Assembly: GCA_035656095.1 (NCBI GenBank) | Contig: DASRTE010000208.1 | Coordinates: forward strand, 1 to 22,390 | Length of the DNA stretch: 22,390 nt | Direction: 5' to 3' | Origin: DASRTE01 sp035656095 | GTDB taxonomy: Bacteria > Actinomycetota > Actinomycetes > Jiangellales > Jiangellaceae | In this document: positions 1-7,147 of the stretch, one piece after another | Layout of the letters: each line of letters opens with the position of its first letter | Numbering within the stretch: the first letter of the stretch is position 1 | Translations under genes and position numbers: made by a program | Notes under the pieces: model-generated | Told to the model about the DNA's origin: nothing | Seen by the model: only the letters and a program-made list of their open reading frames with translations | Database searches by the model: none

Positions 1-6
1 GTGACC

Positions 7-30
7 CGGACGCGCATCACCGCGCGTCCG
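7..30. repeat. Inverted repeat, 9-bp arms
   Basis: Perfect arms CGGACGCGC (7-15) and GCGCGTCCG (22-30) enclose a 6-base loop. The hairpin is very GC-rich and has no T-run after it. It could be the terminator of a gene ending just before the window, or part of the control region of the histidine kinase. The sequence alone does not decide. Confidence 0.5.
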
Positions 31-57
31 TCGAGTTTCGGCTTCATCCGTACGCAG

Positions 58-82
58 GTGTGCGTAACGCGGCTACGCACAC
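58..82. repeat. Inverted repeat, 9-bp arms
   Basis: Perfect arms GTGTGCGTA (58-66) and TACGCACAC (74-82) flank a 7-base spacer. Size and symmetry would suit a binding site for a dimeric regulator, possibly the LuxR-type response regulator encoded downstream, but they would also suit an RNA hairpin. The function is inferred only from position. Confidence 0.5.
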
Positions 83-120
83 ACGACGATGCCGGCCCTG
101 CGGCATCGGCATATCGTCGT
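83..120. repeat. Long stem-loop just before the kinase gene
   Basis: ACGACGAT (83-90) pairs with ATCGTCGT (113-120). The stem can continue through GCCG (91-94) with either of two tandem CGGCAT copies (101-106 and 107-112), so alternative folds exist. It ends five bases before the kinase ATG at 126, and no Shine-Dalgarno sequence is visible there. In RNA it could limit translation of the kinase. In DNA it could be an operator. Confidence 0.5.
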
Positions 121-125
121 GATCC

Positions 126-1307
126 ATGAACGCCGAGCCGGGTCGGCCCGAAAGCGAGAGCCTCCCGGTCAACGAGATCTGGCTGTCGGTTCCGCTGTTG
201 ATCATCGGGTTGTTCGGCACGGGCCCGGCCGGACAGGACCAGGAGCTCAGCCGGTACGCCGACCACCTTGCGCTGGCGCTGGTGGCCCTGGCCGCTCTCT
301 CGTTGGTGCTCCGGCGCCGACGGCCAGAAGCAACACTGGCCGTCTGTGGCGCGGCCCTGGCCATCTACCTCGCCCTCGGCTACCCGTTCGGGCCCATCCT
401 GTTCACTGCGCCCTTCGCGGTGTACGCCGTGGCGTCTCGCCTGCCGCTGCGGCGTTCGATCGTCGACGCCTCGATCTTCTACGTCGTGACCCTGGCCGCC
501 GTGATGGTCCGGTTCGTCGATGCAAGGGACGACTGGTCGTGGTTCGGCGCCCTCTCCTGGGCGCTGGCATGGGCGGCGATCGTGGCAGCCTCGGTTGCCA
601 CCGGCTCGGCGGTGCGGGTGCGTCGTGAGTCCGATGTCGACGTCCGGGCCGCAGCGGGTCTCCGAGCCGTGTCGGAAGAACGGCTGCGGATGGCCCAGGA
701 ACTGCACGACAGCGTCGGCCACGAGCTCGCCGTCATCGCCATGCAGGCGGGCGTCGCGCTGCACGTCCTCGACCGCGACCCGGTCAGAGCCCGCGAGGCG
801 CTGGAGGCGATCCGGGCGACCAGCCGGTCGTCACTGGACGGCCTGCGAGCAGAGCTCGACGTGTTGCGGAGACCGCGGAGCGAGTCAGCGCCGCGGCGCC
901 CGGCGGCGGGGCTGACAGATGTCGATGTCCTGGTCGGACGGATCCGGGCCGGCGGGGTCGACGTCGAGACGAGCATCGACGACGGTGGCGGCCTTCCACC
1001 GGAGATCGATGCCGCGGCGTACCGGATCCTGCAGGAGTCGCTCACCAACGTCCTGCGCCACTCCGGGAGCAGGGTGGCCCAGGTGTTGGTCCAGCGCGAG
1101 GACAGCCAGCTTCTGATCCGAGTCCTCGACGACGGTCCCGTGCAAGCCGCTGCGAACCTTCCGCCGGGCGCCGGGACGGGAATTCCTGCGATGCGCACCC
1201 GGGCGGAGGACCTGGGCGGCACCTTGAACGCCGGACCCCACCCTGGCGGCGGGTTCGAGGTCACGGCCCGGCTGCCGGTTCCGCCTGGACCGGGATCGCC
1301 GCCGTGA
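126..1307 (+). CDS. Two-component sensor histidine kinase (DesK/NarL type, HisKA_3)
   Basis: A membrane sensor kinase that should autophosphorylate on a histidine and pass the phosphate to the response regulator encoded next. Residues 18-165 hold about five hydrophobic segments with no large extracellular domain, so the stimulus may be sensed in or at the membrane. The HisKA_3 dimerisation segment has the phospho-acceptor His194 in the motif QELHDSVGHE. The ATPase domain shows the N-box (RILQESLTNVLRHSG) and a G-box region (GTGIPAMRTRAEDLGG). The length of 393 residues is normal for the family. ATG at 126 is the best start, but it lacks a Shine-Dalgarno and follows a hairpin directly. The stop overlaps the next start by 4 bases. 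The signal is unknown. Confidence 0.93.
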   Translation: MNAEPGRPESESLPVNEIWLSVPLLIIGLFGTGPAGQDQELSRYADHLALALVALAALSLVLRRRRPEATLAVCGAALAIYLALGYPFGPILFTAPFAVYAVASRLPLRRSIVDASIFYVVTLAAVMVRFVDARDDWSWFGALSWALAWAAIVAASVATGSAVRVRRESDVDVRAAAGLRAVSEERLRMAQELHDSVGHELAVIAMQAGVALHVLDRDPVRAREALEAIRATSRSSLDGLRAELDVLRRPRSESAPRRPAAGLTDVDVLVGRIRAGGVDVETSIDDGGGLPPEIDAAAYRILQESLTNVLRHSGSRVAQVLVQREDSQLLIRVLDDGPVQAAANLPPGAGTGIPAMRTRAEDLGGTLNAGPHPGGGFEVTARLPVPPGPGSPP

Positions 1308-1990
1308 GCGACCAGCCGCGCGACTCGATCAGCGTGGTCGTCGTGGACGACCAGGCCCTTGTTCGGATGGGCCTGCGCACACTGCTGGAGTCCGAACCCG
1401 ACACCGTGTTGGTCGGCGAGGCCGTCGACGGGCACTCCGGCGTCGAGGTCGTGCGGAGGGTGACCCCCGACGTCGTTCTCGTGGACATCCGGATGCCGGT
1501 GCTCGATGGCCTCGCTGCCCTGCGGGAGATCACCTCCGATCCTGCGCTCGCCGGAGTGCGGGTGATCATGCTGACGACGTTCGAGCTCGACGAGTACGTG
1601 TTCGAGGCGTTACGCGGCGGGGCCAGCGGATTCGTCCTCAAGGACGCCGCGCCGGAGGAGTTGCTGCACGCCATCCGCGTGGTCGCCGGGGGGGCGTCCC
1701 TGCTGTCTCCGTCGGTGACACGTCGGGTGATCGAACAGTTCGCGGGACATGACCTGCCCGCCCGCGCTCCTCATCCGGAGCTGAAGCAGTTGACCGAACG
1801 TGAGCGGGAGATCGTCGCGTGGGTGGCCACCGGACGATCCAACGACGAGATCGCGGACGAGCTCTTGCTCAGCCCGGCGACGGTCCGCACCCACGTGAGC
1901 CGGGCGATGCTGAAGCTGCACGCCCGCGACCGGGCCCAGCTCGTCGTGTTCGCGGTGCAGTCCGGCCTCACCCGGCCCGACGACCGCTGA
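1304..1990 (+). CDS. Response regulator, NarL/LuxR family
   Basis: The cognate DNA-binding partner of the preceding kinase, with which it shares a GTGA start/stop overlap. The receiver domain covers about residues 10-125, with the acidic pair Asp15/Asp16, phospho-acceptor Asp61 (VLVDIRMPVLDG), the switch threonine in MLTTFE and the lysine in VLKDAAP. A LuxR-type helix-turn-helix follows at about 162-220 (LTEREREIVAWVATGRSNDE, ending SPATVRTHVSRAMLKL). At 228 residues it has the standard two-domain size. The target genes are unknown. The inverted repeats at the start of the window are candidate autoregulatory sites by position only. Confidence 0.95.
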   Translation: MSDQPRDSISVVVVDDQALVRMGLRTLLESEPDTVLVGEAVDGHSGVEVVRRVTPDVVLVDIRMPVLDGLAALREITSDPALAGVRVIMLTTFELDEYVFEALRGGASGFVLKDAAPEELLHAIRVVAGGASLLSPSVTRRVIEQFAGHDLPARAPHPELKQLTEREREIVAWVATGRSNDEIADELLLSPATVRTHVSRAMLKLHARDRAQLVVFAVQSGLTRPDDR

Positions 1991-2004
1991 CGACCCGGCG
2001 GCGC

Positions 2005-2604
2005 TCAGGCCGACCTCACCACGGGCTCACCGTCGAGCTGAACCCCCGCGCTGCGCATCTCGACGAGCGCGCGCTCGGTCGTGTCGAGCGCGACGCCGGC
2101 GGTCATCCCGAGCAGGACCTGCGTGCCGAACCCTTCGCGCACCGCGTCGAGTGCCGTCGCCCGCACGCAGTGGTCGGTGGCGATCCCGACGACGTCCACC
2201 GAGGCGACCTCGTGGGAGCGTAACCAGTCGGCCAGCGGAACACCTTCGTGGGAACGGCCTTCGAAGCCGGAGTACGCGGCGGCGTGGGCGCCCTTGTCGA
2301 AGATCGCGTCGAACGGCTGCGGATCGAGGTTCGGGTGGAATGCGGCGCCGACGGTCCCGGCCACGCAGTGCGGGGGCCAGGAATCGATGAAGTCGGGATG
2401 AGTGGAGAAGTGGTCGCCCGGGTCGACGTGGTGATCGCGCGTGGCGACGACGTGGTCGTACTCGCGCTCGTCGTCCTCGGCCTCCTGCCATCGGCGCAGC
2501 ACGCCGGCGATCGCGAACGCGACGTCGGCGCCGCCGCCGACGGCGAGGCTGCCGCCTTCGCAGAAGTCGTTCTGGACGTCGACCACGATCAGCGCGCGGG
2601 TCAT
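2005..2604 (-). CDS. pncA: Nicotinamidase (isochorismatase-fold amidohydrolase)
   Basis: Hydrolyses nicotinamide to nicotinate and ammonia in the NAD salvage pathway. The catalytic triad is visible as Asp9 (VDVQNDF), Lys104 (FDKG) and Cys146 (TDHCVRATA). The metal-binding set Asp57, His59, His65 and His79 has the same spacing as the Asp49, His51, His57 and His71 of mycobacterial PncA. The length of 199 residues is typical. The ATG overlaps the stop of the upstream pncB (ATGA), so the two are co-transcribed and likely translationally coupled. Because the product is the substrate of PncB, the pair converts nicotinamide to nicotinate mononucleotide. In actinobacteria this enzyme also activates pyrazinamide. 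The gene converges on the response regulator. Confidence 0.96.
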   Translation of the reverse strand: MTRALIVVDVQNDFCEGGSLAVGGGADVAFAIAGVLRRWQEAEDDEREYDHVVATRDHHVDPGDHFSTHPDFIDSWPPHCVAGTVGAAFHPNLDPQPFDAIFDKGAHAAAYSGFEGRSHEGVPLADWLRSHEVASVDVVGIATDHCVRATALDAVREGFGTQVLLGMTAGVALDTTERALVEMRSAGVQLDGEPVVRSA

Positions 2605-3911
2605 GGCTCCCCTTCGTAGATCGTCGGAATCGCGGGCTCTCCTCGCGACATCTGCAGCGCGGTCGGTGGCAGTTCGGCGCGGGACGCTGCGTGCCGGTCA
2701 CGGGCCGCGGTGAGCGGCTCGTGACCGATGATCTCGCCGTCACGCACAAGCGGCACCAGCAACGGTCGGTCGTCACCGTCGTCAGCCGGAGATGAGCCGA
2801 GTCCGATCACCTCCGCCCCGGCGACGCCGGCGGCAGACCGGCGGCGCAAGGCGTACTTGCGACCGCCCACGCTCTTCTTGTCCTTGCTCTTCTTCGCGAC
2901 GGCAACCACCTCGCTGTCGCGTCCCTCGCGGGCCACGAGCTTGTAGACCAGCCCCGCAGTCGGCGCACCCGATCCGGTGACCAGCGCCGTGCCGACGCCG
3001 TACGCGTCGACCGGTGCCGCGGCGAGCGCCGCGATGGCGTGCTCGTCGAGGTCGCTGGTGACGACGATCCTGGTGGCCGTGGCACCCAGGGCATCCAGTT
3101 GTGCGCGGACGTCGTAGGCCTGGACGAGCAGGTCTCCCGAGTCGAGGCGGACCGCCCCGAGCTCCGGCCCGGCGATCTCGACTCCGAGGGCAACGGCTTC
3201 GGCGACGTCGTACGTGTCCACCAGCAGCGTCGTGCCCTTGCCGAGCGAGTCGACCTGCGCGGTGAAGGCTTCGCGTTCGTCGTCGTGCAGGAGGACGAAG
3301 GAATGGGCGCTGGTGCCTTGCGTGGGCACGCCGTAGGTCCGTCCCGCTTCCAGGTTGCTCGTCGATTCGAAGCCGGCGATGAAGGCGGCCCGCGCGGCCG
3401 CGACGGCCGCCTGCTCGTGGGTGCGCCGCGAGCCCATCTCGATGCACGGGCGGCCGGCGGCTGCCGTGGTCATCCGGGACGCGGCCGACGCGACCGCCGA
3501 GTCGAAGTTCAGGACCGAGAGGATCAACGTCTCGAGGATCACCGCCTCGGCGAAGCTCGCCTCGACGACGATCAAGGGCGAGTACGGGAAGAAGCATTCG
3601 CCCTCGGCGTATCCCCAGATGGTGCCGCCGAAGCGGTACCCGGACAGCCACTGCAGCGTGGGGGAGTCGACGACCCGGCGCCGCTCCAGGTCGGCAAGCG
3701 TCTCGTCGTCGAAGCGGAAGCGCTCGATCGCGCTCAGCAGGCGCCCGGTTCCGGCCACGACGCCATAGCGCCGACCCTCCGGGAGCCGCCGCGCGAAGAC
3801 CTCGAACACCGACCGACGCTGTGCGCTGCCGCCCGCGAGTGCGGCCTGAAGCATGGTCAGCTCGTAATGGTCCGTGAGCAGCGCGGTCCCGGAGCCGTCG
3901 ACAGCCGGCAC
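2601..3911 (-). CDS. pncB: Nicotinate phosphoribosyltransferase
   Basis: Joins nicotinate to PRPP, with ATP hydrolysis, to make nicotinate mononucleotide for NAD synthesis. Recognisable segments are the N-terminal LLTDHYELTMLQAAL, EMGSRRTHEQAAVAAARAAF, the TQGTSAHSF stretch holding the histidine expected to be phosphorylated, and VRLDSGDL at the PRPP site. The reading frame is open to 4076 on this strand, but that would overlap clpS. GTG at 3911 gives 436 residues, the usual size, and lies 7 bases after a TACGCT -10 hexamer, which suggests leaderless initiation. It is first in the pncB-pncA operon and divergent from clpS, as recalled for M. tuberculosis pncB1 and clpS. Confidence 0.95.
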   Translation of the reverse strand: MPAVDGSGTALLTDHYELTMLQAALAGGSAQRRSVFEVFARRLPEGRRYGVVAGTGRLLSAIERFRFDDETLADLERRRVVDSPTLQWLSGYRFGGTIWGYAEGECFFPYSPLIVVEASFAEAVILETLILSVLNFDSAVASAASRMTTAAAGRPCIEMGSRRTHEQAAVAAARAAFIAGFESTSNLEAGRTYGVPTQGTSAHSFVLLHDDEREAFTAQVDSLGKGTTLLVDTYDVAEAVALGVEIAGPELGAVRLDSGDLLVQAYDVRAQLDALGATATRIVVTSDLDEHAIAALAAAPVDAYGVGTALVTGSGAPTAGLVYKLVAREGRDSEVVAVAKKSKDKKSVGGRKYALRRRSAAGVAGAEVIGLGSSPADDGDDRPLLVPLVRDGEIIGHEPLTAARDRHAASRAELPPTALQMSRGEPAIPTIYEGEP

Positions 3912-3918
3912 GATCCAC

Positions 3919-3924
3919 AGCGTA
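3919..3924 (-). promoter_or_regulatory. Candidate -10 box of pncB
   Basis: TACGCT on the minus strand fits TANNNT and ends 7 bases before the chosen GTG start at 3911. Transcription would therefore begin at or next to the start codon, giving a leaderless mRNA. No good -35 hexamer is seen. Confidence 0.4.
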
Positions 3925-3972
3925 GCCGTCGCCTGTGCCTCGCCACGGGTGCGCGGGTGACACCATGGGGCC

Positions 3973-4272
3973 GTGACCACTGCACCCGCCGAGGTCGAGC
4001 GGCCGGAGTCCGACGAGGTCGTCGTACCCGACACGCCGTGGACGACGGTGGTCTGGAACGATCCGGTCAACCTCATGTCGTACGTGACCTACGTGTTCCA
4101 GTCATACTTCGGGTACGCCCGAGGCAAGGCCGAGAAGCTCATGCTCGACGTGCACGAGAAAGGCAAGGCCATCGTGTCCTCGGGCACCCGCGAGGCGATG
4201 GAGCGCGACGTGGAAGCCATGCACAGCTACGGTTTGTGGGCCACGATGCAGAAGGCGGGGGACCGAGGCTGA
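3973..4272 (+). CDS. clpS: ATP-dependent Clp protease adaptor ClpS
   Basis: An adaptor that binds proteins with N-degron residues and hands them to the ClpA/ClpC unfoldase for degradation by ClpP. The 99-residue protein has the family pattern: an unstructured N-terminus, then TTVVWNDPVNLMSYVTYVFQ with the Asn-Asp-Pro-Val-Asn signature of the substrate pocket, and the KAEKLMLDVHEKGKAIV helix with the His that contacts the chaperone. The start is GTG at 3973, which keeps the usual short N-terminal tail. It is divergent from pncB across about 60 bases and abuts the DUF2017 gene, an arrangement conserved across actinobacteria. Confidence 0.96.
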   Translation: MTTAPAEVERPESDEVVVPDTPWTTVVWNDPVNLMSYVTYVFQSYFGYARGKAEKLMLDVHEKGKAIVSSGTREAMERDVEAMHSYGLWATMQKAGDRG

Positions 4273-4877
4273 GCACAGCGTTCCGGCGGGCCCGCGGCGG
4301 CGCAGTGACCGCGGCGTTCCACCAGGTCGAGGCCGAGTTGCTGCGATCCCTGGTCGGCCAGCTGCTCGAACTCGTTCGTGGCGAGCCTGCTCAGCGCGAC
4401 CCCCGTCAGGCCGGTGACCCGTTGGCCGCGGCGTTCGGGCTCGGCGACGACCCGACGCGTCCCACCGACCCGGTGGTGCTGCGGCTGTTCCCGGACGCCT
4501 ACCGGGACGACGACGAGTCGGCCGCGGAGTTCCGCCGCTTCACCGAACGAGGTCTGCGTGAGGCAAAGGCCGAAGCGGCCGCGGTGGTACTGGCTTCGCT
4601 CGCCGCCATCGGCCCGGTGGAGTCCGATGACCCGCTGGACTCCGGCGGAGAGAAAGCTCGGCTGAACCTCGATGCCGACGAGGCGCAGGCGTGGCTGCGG
4701 ACTCTCACCGACCTCCGGCTCGCGCTCGGCACCCGGCTCGGCGTGGAGGAGGGTGACGAGGAACACTGGCAGGCACTACCCGACGACGACCCGCGCCGCC
4801 ACATCCACGACGTCTACGAGTGGCTCGGCTGGGTCCAGGAGACGCTCGTCCGCGCACTCTCCGCCGGCCTGGACTGA
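4269..4877 (+). CDS. DUF2017 family protein (ClpS neighbour)
   Basis: Acidic, soluble protein of about 202 residues that nearly always follows clpS in actinobacteria. Its function is unknown, and a role in Clp-dependent proteolysis is only a guess from context. The N-terminal pattern FRRARGGAVTAAFHQVEAEL followed by LLRSLVGQLLELV, and the C-terminal HDVYEWLGWVQETLVRAL, are what the family shows. The start is unusual. The conserved FRR block has no ATG or GTG before it in frame nearby, so the best start is CTG at 4269, which overlaps the clpS stop as CTGA. GTG at 4305 would give 190 residues but drop the conserved N-terminus. Confidence 0.85.
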   Translation: MSTAFRRARGGAVTAAFHQVEAELLRSLVGQLLELVRGEPAQRDPRQAGDPLAAAFGLGDDPTRPTDPVVLRLFPDAYRDDDESAAEFRRFTERGLREAKAEAAAVVLASLAAIGPVESDDPLDSGGEKARLNLDADEAQAWLRTLTDLRLALGTRLGVEEGDEEHWQALPDDDPRRHIHDVYEWLGWVQETLVRALSAGLD

Positions 4878-4929
4878 GCGCCGAGACCGCAGACGCGGAG
4901 CGGCCCGAACGCAGGCGGCCGCCGCACCG

Positions 4930-4935
4930 TAGGCT
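4930..4935 (+). promoter_or_regulatory. Candidate -10 box of mec
   Basis: TAGGCT fits TANNNT and lies 8 bases before the GTG start of mec at 4944. No Shine-Dalgarno sequence precedes that start. The spacing suits a leaderless or near-leaderless transcript for mec-cysO-cysM. Confidence 0.4.
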
Positions 4936-4943
4936 CGGCGGCC

Positions 4944-5354
4944 GTGCTGAACATCGGCCGGGACATCGTGGATGCCATCGTGGCCCACGCGCGTCGCGAT
5001 CACCCGGACGAGGCGTGTGGGATCGTTGCGGGACCGATCGGCTCGGACCGACCCGTGCGCCTGGTGCCCATGACCAATGCCGAGCGGTCGCCGACCTTCT
5101 ACCGCTTCGACTCTCTCGAACAGCTCCGGGTCTGGCGCGAGATGGACGATCGCGACGAGGAACCCGTCGTCATCTACCACTCGCACACGGCGACCGAAGC
5201 GTATCCCTCCCGCACCGACCTCGAGCTCGCCGCCGAGCCCGACGCCCACTATCTGCTCGTGTCGACGCGCGACGACGACGTGGAGGTCCGTTCGTTCCGC
5301 ATCGTGGACGGCGTGGTCACCGAGGAGGAGGTCGTGGTCGACGGTGGGGAATGA
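4944..5354 (+). CDS. mec: JAMM/MPN metalloprotease Mec (CysO-cysteine peptidase)
   Basis: A zinc-dependent peptidase that in M. tuberculosis cleaves cysteine from the CysO-cysteine adduct as the last step of a cysteine pathway. The JAMM signature is complete: Glu23 in DEACGIVAG, then His79, His81, Ser89 and Asp92 in HSHTATEAYPSRTD. At 136 residues it is the single-domain M67 size. The stretches VAHARRDHPDEACG and YHSHTATEAYPSRTD match mycobacterial Mec as I remember it. The GTG at 4944 is chosen because it follows a -10-like box and sits about 20 residues before the catalytic Glu. cysO follows after 64 bases and cysM overlaps cysO, which fixes the pathway assignment. Confidence 0.94.
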   Translation: MLNIGRDIVDAIVAHARRDHPDEACGIVAGPIGSDRPVRLVPMTNAERSPTFYRFDSLEQLRVWREMDDRDEEPVVIYHSHTATEAYPSRTDLELAAEPDAHYLLVSTRDDDVEVRSFRIVDGVVTEEEVVVDGGE

Positions 5355-5418
5355 TGGCCCGGACACCCCCGTTGGCGTTGTCCCGACGACCGTTCCGAGA
5401 GTTCCAGGAGCCCGTGCC

Positions 5419-5706
5419 ATGGCCATCGAGGTCCGCATCCCCACGATCCTCCGCCAGTACACCGGCGGCGCGAAGGCCGTCGCGGGCGCTGGTGAGACGC
5501 TCGGGGCGGTCATCGACGACCTGGAGTCGCGGCATCCGGGGCTGCGCGACCGGCTGGTCGAGAACGGCGGGCTACGGCGGTTCGTGAACGTGTACCTCAA
5601 CGACGAGGACGTCCGCTTTCTCGACGGCCTGACCACACCGGTCAACGACGGCGACTCGGTGACCGTGCTGCCCGCGGTCGCCGGAGGGAGTGCGGCCGGT
5701 TGGTGA
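5419..5706 (+). CDS. cysO: Sulfur carrier protein CysO (MoaD/ThiS ubiquitin fold) with C-terminal tail
   Basis: A small ubiquitin-like protein that carries sulfur as a C-terminal thiocarboxylate and donates it to the amino-acrylate made by CysM. The N-terminus AIEVRIPTILRQYTGG and the segments NVYLNDEDVRFLDG and DSVTVLPAVAGG are diagnostic of CysO. ATG at 5419 has AGGAG about 10 bases upstream. The oddity is at the end. The Gly89-Gly90 pair, normally the C-terminus, is followed by Ser-Ala-Ala-Gly-Trp before the stop at 5704-5706. Adenylation and thiocarboxylation need a free terminal glycine, so this form should be a precursor requiring cleavage, plausibly by the neighbouring JAMM protease. 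The stop overlaps the cysM start. Confidence 0.93.
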   Translation: MAIEVRIPTILRQYTGGAKAVAGAGETLGAVIDDLESRHPGLRDRLVENGGLRRFVNVYLNDEDVRFLDGLTTPVNDGDSVTVLPAVAGGSAAGW

Positions 5707-6650
5707 GGTACGCCTCGCTCCTCGACTCGGTCGGGCACACGCCGCTGGTCGGGCTGCCCCGCCTGTCTCCGTCGGCGCAGGTGCGCCTGTGGGCCAAGCT
5801 CGAGGACCACAACCCGACCGGGTCGGTGAAGGACCGCCCGGCACTGCGGATGATCGAGAACGCGGAGCGCGACGGCCTCCTGGGCCCGGGTCGCACCATC
5901 CTCGAGCCGACGTCGGGCAACACCGGGATATCGCTGGCGATGGCGGCGCGGCTCAAGGGGTACCGGCTGGTCTGCGTGATGCCCGAGAACACGTCCGCGG
6001 AGCGGCGGCAGCTCCTGCTCATGTGGGGGGCCGAGATCGTCTCGTCGCCCGCAGCCGGCGGCTCGAACGAGGCGGTCCGGGTGGCCAAGCAGATGGCCGC
6101 GGAGAATCCGGACTGGGTCCTGCTCTACCAGTACGGCAACCCGGCGAACACCGAGGCGCACTATGCCTCCACCGGCCCCGAGCTGCTGGCGGACCTGCCC
6201 ACGCTCACCCATTTCGTGGCCGGGCTCGGGACGACCGGCACCCTGATGGGAGTCGGCCGGTACCTGCGCGAGAAGCTGCCCGCGGTGGCCGTGGTGGCCG
6301 CCGAGCCGCGTTACGGCGACCTCGTGTACGGCCTGCGCAATCTCGACGAGGGGTTCGTCCCTGAGCTCTACGACGAGTCGGTGCTGACGACCCGCTTCTC
6401 GGTCGGCCCGCGCGACGCGATCCGCCGGACCCGCGAACTGCTCGAGGTGGAAGGCATCTTCGCCGGGATCTCGACGGGCGCGGTCCTGCACGCGGCGCTG
6501 GCGATGGGCCGCAGGGCGCTCGATGCGGGTGAGCGTGCCGACATCGCCTTCGTCGTCGCGGACGGTGGGTGGAAGTACCTGTCAACCGGAGCCTACGAGG
6601 GCACCGTCGATGAGGCGGCTGAGCGCCTGAACGGCCAGCTCTGGGCCTGA
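5703..6650 (+). CDS. cysM: Cysteine synthase CysM (CysO/O-phosphoserine dependent)
   Basis: A PLP enzyme of the beta-substituting fold II family. In mycobacteria it uses O-phosphoserine and thiocarboxylated CysO to form CysO-cysteine. The PLP lysine is Lys43 (NPTGSVKDRPA), the phosphate-binding loop is TSGNTG, and the glycine-rich GLGTTGTLMG follows. Arg212 (VYGLRNLDEGF) lines up with Arg220, the O-phosphoserine-recognition residue of M. tuberculosis CysM, after an 8-residue N-terminal deletion that also explains Lys43 against Lys51. GTG at 5703 is preferred over TTG at 5700 because it gives the standard N-terminus and a GTGA overlap with cysO. The predicted length is 315 residues. GGAGGG in the cysO Gly codons may serve as ribosome-binding site. 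Confidence 0.96.
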   Translation: MRYASLLDSVGHTPLVGLPRLSPSAQVRLWAKLEDHNPTGSVKDRPALRMIENAERDGLLGPGRTILEPTSGNTGISLAMAARLKGYRLVCVMPENTSAERRQLLLMWGAEIVSSPAAGGSNEAVRVAKQMAAENPDWVLLYQYGNPANTEAHYASTGPELLADLPTLTHFVAGLGTTGTLMGVGRYLREKLPAVAVVAAEPRYGDLVYGLRNLDEGFVPELYDESVLTTRFSVGPRDAIRRTRELLEVEGIFAGISTGAVLHAALAMGRRALDAGERADIAFVVADGGWKYLSTGAYEGTVDEAAERLNGQLWA

Positions 6651-6678
6651 CCGTGCCGGCCGTACCGGGACGCGGTCA
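6648..6678. terminator. Possible bidirectional hairpin between cysM and the DUF2695 gene
   Basis: TGACCG (6648-6653) and CGGTCA (6673-6678) are complementary and contain the stop codons of the two convergent genes at the base of the stem. The interior is GC-rich and holds a CCGG pair. There is no T-run, so termination is inferred only from position between convergent genes. Confidence 0.3.
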
Positions 6679-7005
6679 CGGCCCGGGCGGCGGGTGCCCT
6701 TCGCCCGGGCAGGCTGGAAGCGGCGCCGACGGCGCGGGGACGTTCTCGCGGAAGACGTTGAACACGACCTCGCAGTCGCAATAGCCACCCTGGCGCTCGA
6801 GTTGGCGGATGAGCCCGGGATGAGCCCGAGCCGTCGCACCCTGCCAGCGCCGGACCCAGCGCAGACCGTTGTCGCAGCCACGACGGCTGACCATCCTGCG
6901 GACGTAGCAGCGAAGGCACTCGCCGGCGTGCGGGGTCGCGGACTCGGCGGCCAGGGACCGCAGGTACTGCTCGGCTTCGTCGCCGAGCGACATGCCGGTG
7001 CTCAT
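6676..7005 (-). CDS. DUF2695 domain protein
   Basis: A small protein of about 109 residues with unknown function. The conserved DUF2695 core is seen as CDNGLRWVRRW followed by ERQGGYCDCEVVFNVF, where the GGYCDCEV motif and the earlier cysteines (GECLRCYV, CDN) suggest possible metal or redox cysteines, though this is not shown. ATG at 7005 is chosen because GGAGG lies 5 bases upstream on this strand (plus-strand CCTCC at 7011-7015). An ATG at 7017 would overlap that site. The open frame reaches 7284, but the extra residues look like antisense of the DUF4192 gene. It is divergent from DUF4192 and convergent with cysM. The C-terminal tail is proline-rich. Confidence 0.82.
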   Translation of the reverse strand: MSTGMSLGDEAEQYLRSLAAESATPHAGECLRCYVRRMVSRRGCDNGLRWVRRWQGATARAHPGLIRQLERQGGYCDCEVVFNVFRENVPAPSAPLPACPGEGHPPPGP

Positions 7006-7085
7006 GGTGGCCTCCATGGTGGGCGGGCCGGTCGATCCGTGAGATCTACTCCGCGGGTCTGACAGGGCCGGCCGCTGTGGTCGAG

Positions 7086-7094
7086 TTGTCCACA
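7086..7094 (+). promoter_or_regulatory. Single DnaA-box-like site
   Basis: TTGTCCACA is an exact match to the DnaA box recalled for high-GC actinobacteria. It sits in the 142-base gap between the divergent DUF2695 and DUF4192 genes, inside a GTTGT-CC-ACAAC near-palindrome. One isolated box does not make an origin. It may be a DnaA-responsive control or titration site, or chance. Confidence 0.3.
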
Positions 7095-7147
7095 ACCCGG
7101 TGATCGGGACTGGTCCGCAAGTGCGGCGTGGAGCAGCCTCGTCCGGC

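Noticed and set aside
3039..4268. Long upstream extension of the DUF2017 frame
   Set aside because: It reads antisense through pncB and across clpS in another frame. The family begins at the FRR block near 4281.
4776..6491. 571-codon open frame on the minus strand
   Set aside because: It is antisense to mec, cysO and cysM, is rich in Arg, His and Gly, and shows no family pattern. Long antisense frames are common in high-GC DNA.
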